The notes below the pieces were generated by a model. The model searched no databases, was not told the origin of the DNA, and worked only from the letters and a program-made list of their open reading frames with translations. Below are positions 1 to 5,204 of a DNA stretch of 6,163 bases, piece by piece; within the stretch, counting starts at the first letter, position 1, and every line of letters begins with the position of its first letter. The translations under genes and the position numbers were made by a program. Source of the stretch: Conexibacter sp. (lineage in GTDB: Bacteria; Actinomycetota; Thermoleophilia; Solirubrobacterales; Solirubrobacteraceae); assembly GCA_025964055.1 (NCBI GenBank), contig JAOPZP010000333.1:1-6163 (forward strand), written 5' to 3'.

Positions 1-1742
1 GCGGTGTCGACGCCGGGCAGCGCCCGCAGCTCGTCGAGGGACGGCGCGCCGGGGCCGCCGCGGCGCACGAGGACCCACGCCGCGCTGGGGGACAGGTCGA
101 CGCCGGCCCGCGCGGTCGCCTGCTCCAGGAACTGCAGCGTGCGGTCGCGCCCGACCGCCCGGCTCAGCGCGCGCGTGACCTCGCGCAGCGAGTCGGTGTC
201 AACCGGGGCGCCGAAGAACTCGTTGGTATCGGGCGTCTCCACGGTCGCGCGCAGCGGGCGCTCCTCGATGAGCCAGCTCAGCAGGAAGGCGATGACCACG
301 ACGCCGGTCGCGACGAGGAACACCACGTGCAGCGCGTTGGTGAAGGCCGAGATGTAGGCGTCGTGCACCGGGGCCGGGAGCCGCCCGATCTGCGCCGGGT
401 TGATCCCGCCGCCCGACGCCCCGCCGCTGCCGGCCGGCAGCTTGTCGGCCAGCTCGCGCGTGAGCCGCCCGGTGAAGATCGCTCCCAGCACCGCCGTGCC
501 CAGCGATCCGCCGATCGAGCGGAACAGCGTCGCGCCCGAGGTCGCGACGCCGAGCTGCTCGTAGGAGACCGAGTTCTGCACGGCGAGGATCAGCACCTGC
601 ATGACCATGCCGAGGCCGAGCCCCAGGATCAGCATGTGGAACGCGGCGGCGCCGGTCGCCGTGTGCTGGTCCAGCGACGACAGCAGGTACAGCCCGAGCG
701 CGGCGATCGCCGTCCCGAGGATCGGCCAGACCTTGTAGCGGCCGGTGCGGGCGATGATCTGGCCCGAGATGATCGAGGACGTCAGCAGCCCGGCCATGAC
801 GGGGATCAGCTGCAGGCCCGAGGCGGTCGGGCTCAGGCCGCGCACGACCTGCTGGAACAGCGGCAGGTAGGTCAGCGCGCCGAACAGCGCGAAGCCGACG
901 ACCAAGCTCACCGCCGCGCAGACGACGAACACGCGGTTGCGGAACAGCGACGGCGGCAGGATCGGCTCCGCGGCGCGCTGCTCGACGAACCCGAGTGCGA
1001 CGAGCGAGGCGACGCAGACGACGCCCATGCCGACGATCTCCGGCGAGGCCCAGGCGAAGCTCGTGCCGCCGAGCGTCGTCGCCAGGATCAGGGCGCTCAG
1101 CCCGAGCGCCAGCAGCGCCGTGCCGGCGTAGTCGATGTCGTGCCGGCGGCGCTCGCTGACCGACGGCAGCGTGACCGCGAGGACCGCGAGGGCCAGCGCG
1201 CCGAGCGGCAGGTTGACGTAGAAGATCGCCCGCCACGAGACGTGCGTCGTGAGGAAGCCGCCGATCAGCGGCCCGGCCACGCTGGAGACCCCGAACACCG
1301 CGCCGAACAGGCCGGAGTAGCGGCCGCGCTGGCTGGGGGCGACGACGTCGCCGATCGCCGCCTGGGCGCTGACCATCAGGCCGCCGCCGCCGAGGCCCTG
1401 GATCGCCCGGAAGACGATCAGCTCGGTCAGCCCCTGAGCCAGCCCGCAGAGCGCCGAGCCGACGAGGAAGAGGATCAGCGCGCCCTGCAGCACGACCTTG
1501 CGGCCGTAGAGGTCGCCGAGCTTGCCGTACAGCGGCGTCACCGCCGTGATCGCCAGCAGGTAGGCGGTCACCACCCACGAGATGTGCTGCAGGCCGCCGA
1601 GGTCGCCGACGATCGTCGGCAGCGCCGTCGAGACGATCGTCTGGTCCAGCGACGCCAGCAGCAGCACCAGCATCAGGCCGCTGGCGACGACCAGGACGCG
1701 GCGGCGGTCGGCGGGTGCGGTGGCGACGGCGGGTGTGGACAT
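1..1742 (-). CDS. DHA2-family (EmrB/QacA type) MFS drug:proton antiporter, 3' end beyond window
   Basis: This is an inner-membrane exporter that uses the proton gradient to expel hydrophobic or cationic compounds. The open frame starts at ATG 1742-1740 and stays open to the left edge, giving at least 580 residues; the stop lies outside. Diagnostic motifs are LDQTIVSTALP (residues 32-42, the DHA2 motif D1), GKLGDLYGRK (73-82, motif A), RAIQGLGGGG (112-121, motif B) and the antiporter motif C around GVSSVAGPLIGG (151-162). Hydrophobic segments continue to about residue 488, as expected for a 14-helix protein. About 90 further residues (from WLIEERPLR on) are soluble, with charged helices and the stretch GVDLSPSAAWVLVRRG, which loosely resembles the winged-helix-like tails of some actinobacterial DHA2 transporters. 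No clear ribosome binding site precedes the ATG. The gene is divergent from tetR and probably regulated by it. The family is certain; the substrate cannot be read from sequence. Confidence 0.95.
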   Translation of the reverse strand, partial: MSTPAVATAPADRRRVLVVASGLMLVLLLASLDQTIVSTALPTIVGDLGGLQHISWVVTAYLLAITAVTPLYGKLGDLYGRKVVLQGALILFLVGSALCGLAQGLTELIVFRAIQGLGGGGLMVSAQAAIGDVVAPSQRGRYSGLFGAVFGVSSVAGPLIGGFLTTHVSWRAIFYVNLPLGALALAVLAVTLPSVSERRRHDIDYAGTALLALGLSALILATTLGGTSFAWASPEIVGMGVVCVASLVALGFVEQRAAEPILPPSLFRNRVFVVCAAVSLVVGFALFGALTYLPLFQQVVRGLSPTASGLQLIPVMAGLLTSSIISGQIIARTGRYKVWPILGTAIAALGLYLLSSLDQHTATGAAAFHMLILGLGLGMVMQVLILAVQNSVSYEQLGVATSGATLFRSIGGSLGTAVLGAIFTGRLTRELADKLPAGSGGASGGGINPAQIGRLPAPVHDAYISAFTNALHVVFLVATGVVVIAFLLSWLIEERPLRATVETPDTNEFFGAPVDTDSLREVTRALSRAVGRDRTLQFLEQATARAGVDLSPSAAWVLVRRGGPGAPSLDELRALPGVDT

Positions 1743-1793
1743 AGGACCCGACCGCTCTACCCAGCGGCGATCCGGGTCAGCCCCGGAGGCGCG

Positions 1794-1810
1794 CGTACCT
1801 TGCGGGTACG
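1794..1810. promoter_or_regulatory. Candidate TetR operator 1 (6-5-6 palindrome)
   Basis: CGTACC and GGTACG form a perfect 6-bp inverted repeat around the 5-bp centre TTGCG. It lies in the divergent gap between the MFS gene and tetR and covers the -35 region of the predicted tetR promoter. Its arms match those of a second palindrome 21 bp downstream. TetR regulators usually bind such palindromes next to their own gene; that this regulator binds here is inferred from position. Confidence 0.65.
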
Positions 1811-1828
1811 AACCTGTACCTCTAAGGT
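1800..1828 (+). promoter_or_regulatory. Predicted promoter of the tetR-acyl-CoA dehydrogenase operon
   Basis: TTGCGG (1800-1805) and TAAGGT (1823-1828) are separated by 17 bp and resemble a vegetative sigma-factor -35/-10 pair. Transcription would start near 1835-1839, at or just before the GTG start of tetR, implying a leaderless or nearly leaderless mRNA. Both elements are overlapped by the two palindromes, so a bound repressor would block this promoter. The -35 match is only fair. I could not pick out an equally good promoter for the MFS gene on the other strand. Confidence 0.45.
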
Positions 1829-1830
1829 AC
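1816..1830. promoter_or_regulatory. Candidate TetR operator 2 (GTACC-N5-GGTAC)
   Basis: GTACC TCTAA GGTAC is a second palindrome with the same half-sites and spacing as the first. Counting the T/A pair flanking the centre, the arms are 6 bp with a 3-bp centre. It covers the -10 region of the predicted tetR promoter and lies 9 bp upstream of the tetR start codon. The centres of the two palindromes (1802 and 1823) are 21 bp apart, about two helical turns, so two bound dimers would sit on the same face of the DNA. Confidence 0.65.
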
Positions 1831-1838
1831 GACTCACC

Positions 1839-2600
1839 GTGGCCGACCCGTCGCTCGTCGCCTCCCATCCCGATGTCGGGCAGCAGCTCGACGCGGGCGG
1901 ATCCCAGCGCGCGCGACTGCTGGAGGGCATGATCCAGGCGGTCGCCGAGAAGGGCTACGCCGCCGCGACCGTGACCGACGTCGTCCGGGCCGCGCGCGTC
2001 TCGCGCGGCACGTTCTACGCGCAGTTCGCCTCCAAGGAGGACTGCTTCCTCGACGCCTACAAGTACGGGATCGACGTCATCGTCGAGCGCATCCGCGCCG
2101 CGATCCGCGCGCAGGACGGCGACTGGGTCGCCCGGCTGCGCACCGCGATCCGCGCCTACCTCGAGACGCTCGCCGGCGAGCCGCGGTTCGCGCGCACCCA
2201 CCTCTTCGAGGTGCACCTCGCCGGCCCGCGCGCGGGGGCCGAGCGCGACGCCGCGCTGCGCGCCTTCGCCGACCGCTACCGCTCGTCGTTCCGCGCCGCC
2301 CTGCGCGAGCGACCCGAGCTGCGGATGCCCTCCGACGACGCCCTCTTCATCCTGTCGGCCGGGGTCGACCAGCTGGTCTGCGCGCGTGTGCGCGCCGGCG
2401 AGCTGGCGCTCCTGCCCGACCTCACCGACGAGCTCACGCTCACGGCGGTCGCCTTCCTGGAAGGCGCGGCACAAGTGCCGTTTCCCGCTTCGCGGGGGTT
2501 AGCGGCACAAGTGCCGTTTCCCGCTTCGCGGGGGCCGTTCCCCGCTTCGCCGGGGTCAGCGGCCGCCACCAACCCGACCACCCCCGAGGAAGGCTCCTGA
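1839..2600 (+). CDS. TetR/AcrR-family transcriptional regulator with repeat-derived C-terminal tail
   Basis: This is a ligand-responsive DNA-binding protein, probably a repressor of its own operon and of the divergent MFS gene. The frame gives 253 residues from GTG 1839. The N-terminal TetR helix-turn-helix spans about residues 24-72, with the typical pattern GYAAATVTDVVRAARVSRGT followed by FYAQFASKEDCF. Residues 75-209 form the all-helical ligand/dimer domain ending in TAVAFLEG. Residues 210-253 are low-complexity (AAQVPFPASRG twice, then FPASPG) and are encoded by a tandem palindromic repeat; without them the protein would have about 209 residues, normal for the family. The GTG is chosen because the DNA-binding domain needs residues upstream of ATG 1930 and the promoter sits just before it. 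A weak AAGG (1824-1827) is the only ribosome-binding-site candidate. The stop lies 4 bp before the next gene, suggesting an operon. The effector is unknown; an acyl-CoA or hydrophobic compound is plausible from the neighbours. Confidence 0.93.
   Translation: MADPSLVASHPDVGQQLDAGGSQRARLLEGMIQAVAEKGYAAATVTDVVRAARVSRGTFYAQFASKEDCFLDAYKYGIDVIVERIRAAIRAQDGDWVARLRTAIRAYLETLAGEPRFARTHLFEVHLAGPRAGAERDAALRAFADRYRSSFRAALRERPELRMPSDDALFILSAGVDQLVCARVRAGELALLPDLTDELTLTAVAFLEGAAQVPFPASRGLAAQVPFPASRGPFPASPGSAAATNPTTPEEGS
2466..2555 (+). repeat. 36-bp tandem palindromic repeat (two full units plus a truncated one) inside tetR
   Basis: A 33-bp core is present identically at 2466-2498 and 2502-2534 (36-bp period, linkers TTA and CCG). 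A degenerate part-copy at 2538-2555 retains only the second hairpin. Each full unit contains two potential hairpins: GGCAC-AA-GTGCC and CCCGC-TTC-GCGGG; the part-copy has CCCCG-CTTCGC-CGGGG. The period is a multiple of three, so the units translate in frame as 12-residue repeats at the end of TetR. It resembles a REP/extragenic palindromic element that has entered a gene end. In the mRNA the hairpins would sit between tetR and the dehydrogenases and could affect stability or relative expression. No T-tract follows, so it is not a standard intrinsic terminator. Confidence 0.85.
2586..2593 (+). promoter_or_regulatory. Ribosome binding site of the first acyl-CoA dehydrogenase, inside the tetR end
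   Basis: GAGGAAGG lies 11 bases before ATG 2605 and is part of the last codons of tetR (encoding Glu-Glu-Gly). It fixes the start of the dehydrogenase and suggests that its translation is coupled to that of tetR. Confidence 0.7.
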
Positions 2601-2604
2601 CCCC

Positions 2605-3753
2605 ATGGACCTGACCTTCTCCGACTCCGAGGCCGCGTTCCGCGACGAGCTGCGCGCCTGGTTCGAGATCAACGACCCCGGCACCATGCCGACCGGCGAC
2701 GACGCCGCGTACGCCTGGCGCCGTGACTGGCAGCGCCGGCTGGCCGAAGGCGGCTGGGCCGGCGTGCATTGGCCGCGCGAGTACGGCGGCCGCAACGCGA
2801 CGATGACCGAGTCGGCCATCTTCTTCGAGGAGCTGGGCCGCGCCCGCGCGCCGCTGCCGGCCAACGTGCTGGGGCTGCTGCTCGCCGGCCCGACGATCAT
2901 GACCTACGGCACCGACGAGCAGAAGGAGCGCTACCTCTCGCCGATCCTCACCGCCGACGAGATCTGGTGCCAGGGCTTCAGCGAGCCCGACGCGGGCTCC
3001 GACCTCGCGGCGCTCAAGACCAAGGCCGTCAAGGACGGCGACGACTGGGTCATCACGGGCCAGAAGGTCTGGACCTCGGGCGCGCAGTACTCCAAATGGT
3101 GCATGTTGGTCGCGCGCACCGACTTGGACGTCCCCAAGCACAAGGGGCTCACCTACTTCCTGATGGACATGGAGCAGGAGGGCGTGCAGATCCGCCCGCT
3201 CGTGCAGATCACGGGCGAGCCGGAGTTCAACGAGCTGTTCATCGAAGGCGCGCGCGTGCCGGACGAGAACGTCCTGGGCGGCGTCGGCAACGGTTGGCGC
3301 GTCGCGCTGACCACGCTGATGAACGAGCGCTCGGGCCTGGCGTTCTTCCTGCAGGTGCGGCTGCGCCAGCTGCTCGACGAGCTGATCGAGGAGGCCGCCG
3401 AGCGCGGCCTGCTCGACGACCCGGTCGTCGCCGACCGGATCGGCTACCTCCACATGAAGGCCGAGATCCTGCGCCTGACCGCCTACCGCGGCCTGACGAC
3501 GATCGAGAAGTACGGCACGCCCGGGCCCGAGGGGTCGCTGACCAAGTGGATGTGGTCGGAGACCAACCAGGAGCTGGCGCAGTTCGCCGCCGACCTGCTC
3601 GGCGCCGACGCGCTGACGACCGGCAACCGCTGGGCCTACGAGCTGCTGCGCTCGCGCGGCAACACCATCGAGGGCGGCACGACCGAGATCCTCAAGAACA
3701 TCGTGGCGGAGCGCGTGCTCGGGCTGCCGCGCCTGAAGGGAGCAGCAGCATGA
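2605..3753 (+). CDS. Acyl-CoA dehydrogenase, catalytic subunit of a probable heteromeric pair (FadE-like)
   Basis: This flavoenzyme subunit would introduce the alpha,beta double bond into an acyl-CoA thioester and pass electrons to electron-transfer flavoprotein in the cytoplasm. It has 382 residues, normal length. The N-terminal helical domain covers about 1-118 and includes HWPREYGGRNA (55-65). The middle beta domain contains the flavin/substrate loop WCQGFSEPDAGSDLA (121-135) and KVWTSGAQYS (154-163). The C-terminal helical domain ends with TIEGGTTEILKNIVAERVLG (354-373). Glu241 in LMNERSG aligns with the helix-G catalytic glutamate of isovaleryl- and long-chain acyl-CoA dehydrogenases (the DLERL/PQERL position); the MCAD Glu376 position appears to be Gly. 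The RxQFG and QxxGGxG FAD-binding motifs expected in the C-terminal domain are missing, but the next gene supplies them. The stop overlaps the next start by 4 bp. The family is certain; the substrate is unknown (cyclic, steroid side-chain or fatty acyl-CoA are all possible). Confidence 0.95.
   Translation: MDLTFSDSEAAFRDELRAWFEINDPGTMPTGDDAAYAWRRDWQRRLAEGGWAGVHWPREYGGRNATMTESAIFFEELGRARAPLPANVLGLLLAGPTIMTYGTDEQKERYLSPILTADEIWCQGFSEPDAGSDLAALKTKAVKDGDDWVITGQKVWTSGAQYSKWCMLVARTDLDVPKHKGLTYFLMDMEQEGVQIRPLVQITGEPEFNELFIEGARVPDENVLGGVGNGWRVALTTLMNERSGLAFFLQVRLRQLLDELIEEAAERGLLDDPVVADRIGYLHMKAEILRLTAYRGLTTIEKYGTPGPEGSLTKWMWSETNQELAQFAADLLGADALTTGNRWAYELLRSRGNTIEGGTTEILKNIVAERVLGLPRLKGAAA
3735..3742 (+). 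promoter_or_regulatory. Ribosome binding site of the second acyl-CoA dehydrogenase
   Basis: GAAGGGAG ends 7 bases before ATG 3750. Together with the ATGA overlap of stop and start codons, it supports coupled translation of the two subunits in near-equal amounts. Confidence 0.65.
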
Positions 3754-4763
3754 ACTTCGACTTCACCGAAGACCAGCAGGAGATCAAGAAGACCGCGCGC
3801 GACCTGCTGAGCAGCCGGTCGTCGCTGGCCAAGGTCCGCGAGGCGGCCGAGGGCAAGGCGTATGACCCTGCGCTGTGGAGCGAGCTCGTCGAGCTCGGCT
3901 GGCCGGGCATCGCGATCGCCGAGGAGCACGGCGGCCAGGGCCTGGGCGCCGTCGAGCTGGCGATCCTGTCCGAGGAGCTGGGCTACGCGCTGGCCGCCTC
4001 GCCGTTCCTGGCGACGGTGACCGCCGCGGAGGCGATCGGCATCGCCGGCACCCCCGAGCAGCAGGCGCAGTGGCTGCCGCTGCTGGCGTCTGGCGAGGCG
4101 ACGGGCACGATCGGCTCGGCGGGTGGGCTCGTTCCCGACGCCGACGCCGCCGCGGTCATCGTGCTGATCGGCGAGGACGGGGTGGCGCGCGTGCTGGCGC
4201 GCGCGGAGGCCGAGGTGACGCCGGTCGACTCGATCGACCCGACGCGGCGCGCGGCACGGGTCTATGCCCCGCCCACCCACGGCGAGGCGCTGGGCGGCGA
4301 CAGCGCGGCGGCGATCGACCGCGCGACGGTCGTCGTGGCGGCCGAGCTGGTCGGCGTGGCGCAGCGGGCGCTGGAGATGACGCTGGCCTACGTCAAGGAC
4401 CGCAGGCAGTTCGACACGCCGGTCGGCGCGTACCAAGCCGTCTCGCACAAGTGCGCCCAGATGCTCAAGGACACCGAGGGCGCCCGCTCGGCGACGTACT
4501 TCGCGGCCTGGGCGGCCGACGCGGAGCCGGACCGTTTGCCCGAGGCGGCATCGCTGGCCAAGGCCGCGGCCTCGGACGGCGGGCGCGACGTCACGGCGTC
4601 GGCGATCCAGGCCCACGGCGGCATCGGCTTCACCTGGGAGGCCGACGTGCACTGGCTCTACAAGCGCGCGCAGGTCGACGCGGCGCTCCTGGGTGGCTCG
4701 GGCACGCACCGCGCGCGCCTGGCCCGGCTGCTGGCCGCGCGGCTGCAGCCGGCCGCCGCCTAG
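3750..4763 (+). CDS. Acyl-CoA dehydrogenase, short non-catalytic FAD-binding partner subunit (FadE-like)
   Basis: This is the second subunit of the putative heteromeric dehydrogenase. It has 337 residues, about 40-50 fewer than usual, mainly because the middle beta domain (about 116-178) is reduced and lacks the flavin/substrate loop. The N-terminal domain is typical (GWPGIAIAEEHGGQGLG, 50-66). The C-terminal domain keeps the FAD-contacting KDRRQFDTPVGAYQAVSHK (216-234) and IQAHGGIGFTWEADVHWLYK (286-305). Both known catalytic glutamate positions are empty: helix G reads AIDRATVVVAAE (Ala192 in place of Glu), and the late position lies in GGSGTHR (315-321). Mycobacterial FadE/ChsE alpha2beta2 enzymes show the same division of labour, with composite FAD sites. 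It starts at ATG 3750, which shares bases with the preceding stop. I see no convincing terminator after it. Activity alone is unlikely; the family is certain and the pairing is a strong inference. Confidence 0.93.
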   Translation: MNFDFTEDQQEIKKTARDLLSSRSSLAKVREAAEGKAYDPALWSELVELGWPGIAIAEEHGGQGLGAVELAILSEELGYALAASPFLATVTAAEAIGIAGTPEQQAQWLPLLASGEATGTIGSAGGLVPDADAAAVIVLIGEDGVARVLARAEAEVTPVDSIDPTRRAARVYAPPTHGEALGGDSAAAIDRATVVVAAELVGVAQRALEMTLAYVKDRRQFDTPVGAYQAVSHKCAQMLKDTEGARSATYFAAWAADAEPDRLPEAASLAKAAASDGGRDVTASAIQAHGGIGFTWEADVHWLYKRAQVDAALLGGSGTHRARLARLLAARLQPAAA

Positions 4764-4797
4764 CGGGACGGTTTCGCCGGCCGCGGGGCCAGACGGG

Positions 4798-4827
4798 TGT
4801 GGGATCCGGCGCTCAGGGGGGTACAAT
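4798..4827 (+). promoter_or_regulatory. Predicted infA promoter
   Basis: TACAAT at 4822-4827 matches the -10 consensus at five of six positions and stands out in this GC-rich region. TGTGGG (4798-4803), 18 bp upstream, is only a weak -35. Transcription would start near 4834, giving a 5' leader of about 115 bases before infA. No other good promoter lies in the 4764-4948 gap. Confidence 0.55.
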
Positions 4828-4841
4828 GAGTGTCGGATCCC
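4801..4841. repeat. Inverted repeat bracketing the infA -10 element
   Basis: GGGATCC (4801-4807) and GGATCCC (4835-4841) are perfect inverted 7-bp arms separated by 27 bp, with TACAAT between them. The left arm overlaps the -35 region and the right arm lies at the expected transcription start. It could be a regulator site or DNA-loop element, or chance, since GGATCC is itself a palindrome. The only certain observation is the paired arms. Confidence 0.4.
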
Positions 4842-4939
4842 GTGCTCCGGCGCGCGTTCCACCCCTCTTCGTGCGATGAGGTCCGGCTGCCGCGTCCGCG
4901 TGGCGCCGAGTCGCGCGCATGATTTCCGAGACATCTGAC

Positions 4940-4944
4940 GGAGG
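4940..4944 (+). promoter_or_regulatory. Ribosome binding site deciding the infA start
   Basis: GGAGG lies 4 bases before ATG 4949. It rules out the in-frame ATG at 4919, which would add ten residues before the conserved IF-1 N-terminus and has no such site. Confidence 0.75.
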
Positions 4945-4948
4945 CCGC

Positions 4949-5170
4949 ATGGCTGTAGAAGACAAGGTTGCCCTCGAGGGCGAAGTCGTTGAGTCCCTGC
5001 CGAACCTGCTGTTCCGCATCCAGCTCGACATGGATGATCACGAGGTGCTCGCGCACCTCGCCGGCAAGATGCGCCGCAACCGCATCCGCGTGCTGCCGGG
5101 TGACCGCGTGCGCGTCGAGGTCAGCCCGTATGACCTCACCCGCGGGCGGATCGTCTACCGCATGAAGTAG
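4949..5170 (+). CDS. infA: Translation initiation factor IF-1
   Basis: IF-1 binds the ribosomal A site of the 30S subunit during initiation and works with IF-2 and IF-3. The 73 residues form a single S1/OB-fold domain with the recognisable stretches LEGEVVESLPNLLFRIQL (9-26), HEVLAHLAGKMRRNRIRVLP (31-50) and SPYDLTRGRIVYR (59-71). Two deviations from the usual sequence can be seen. The loop normally reading ENG is DMDD (27-30), a one-residue insertion. The usually aromatic residue in the N-Y-I-R-I segment is Arg45. The gene is monocistronic with its own promoter; rpmJ and rpsM, its usual downstream neighbours in bacteria, are absent, and the next gene is convergent. It may therefore be a relocated sole copy or a second, divergent copy. 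Identification as IF-1 is secure. Confidence 0.96.
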   Translation: MAVEDKVALEGEVVESLPNLLFRIQLDMDDHEVLAHLAGKMRRNRIRVLPGDRVRVEVSPYDLTRGRIVYRMK

Positions 5171-5178
5171 ACGCCGCA

Positions 5179-5199
5179 CGACGATCTGCGTGATCGTCG
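5179..5199. terminator. Hairpin between convergent genes, candidate bidirectional terminator
   Basis: CGACGATC and GATCGTCG form a perfect 8-bp stem with the 5-base loop TGCGT, extendable by two further pairs past one mismatch. It begins 9 bases after the infA stop and ends 5 bases before the stop of the convergent DUF1697 gene, filling the 34-bp gap. There is no T-run on either side, so it would be a non-canonical terminator of the kind common in high-GC actinobacteria, or a 3'-end stabiliser. Confidence 0.55.
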
Positions 5200-5204
5200 C
5201 GCGC

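Noticed and set aside
199..1578. Leftward 459-codon open frame within the MFS gene
   Set aside because: It is in another frame of the same strand as the MFS coding sequence, Arg/Ala-rich and without motifs; the overlapping frame encodes clear DHA2 motifs.
327..1838. Very long rightward open frame continuous with tetR and antisense to the MFS gene
   Set aside because: It is stop-free only because of GC-rich third positions opposite the MFS gene; the translation is Arg/Gln/Asp-rich with no domain. Only the part from GTG 1839 has a TetR fold.
2466..2555. CRISPR-like array (36-bp repeat period)
   Set aside because: The units are directly adjacent with 3-bp linkers and no spacers, contain hairpins, and are read in frame as protein.
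2440..3453. Leftward 337-codon open frame antisense to tetR end and the first dehydrogenase
   Set aside because: Low-complexity antisense shadow without a recognisable domain. The sense strand encodes a conserved acyl-CoA dehydrogenase.
4771..4792. Terminator after the second dehydrogenase
   Set aside because: Only short GGCC-type stems of about 4 bp without a T-run are present; too weak to call.
4826..4879. 17-codon upstream ORF before infA
   Set aside because: Its ATG overlaps the predicted -10 box, so it would not be in the infA transcript, and it has no ribosome binding site in that RNA.
3636..4934. Leftward 432-codon open frame antisense to the second dehydrogenase
   Set aside because: Arg-rich antisense shadow of a high-GC gene with no family motif or ribosome binding site.
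4919..4948. Upstream ATG start for IF-1 adding ten residues
   Set aside because: The extra residues are not part of the IF-1 family, and the GGAGG site lies immediately before ATG 4949.
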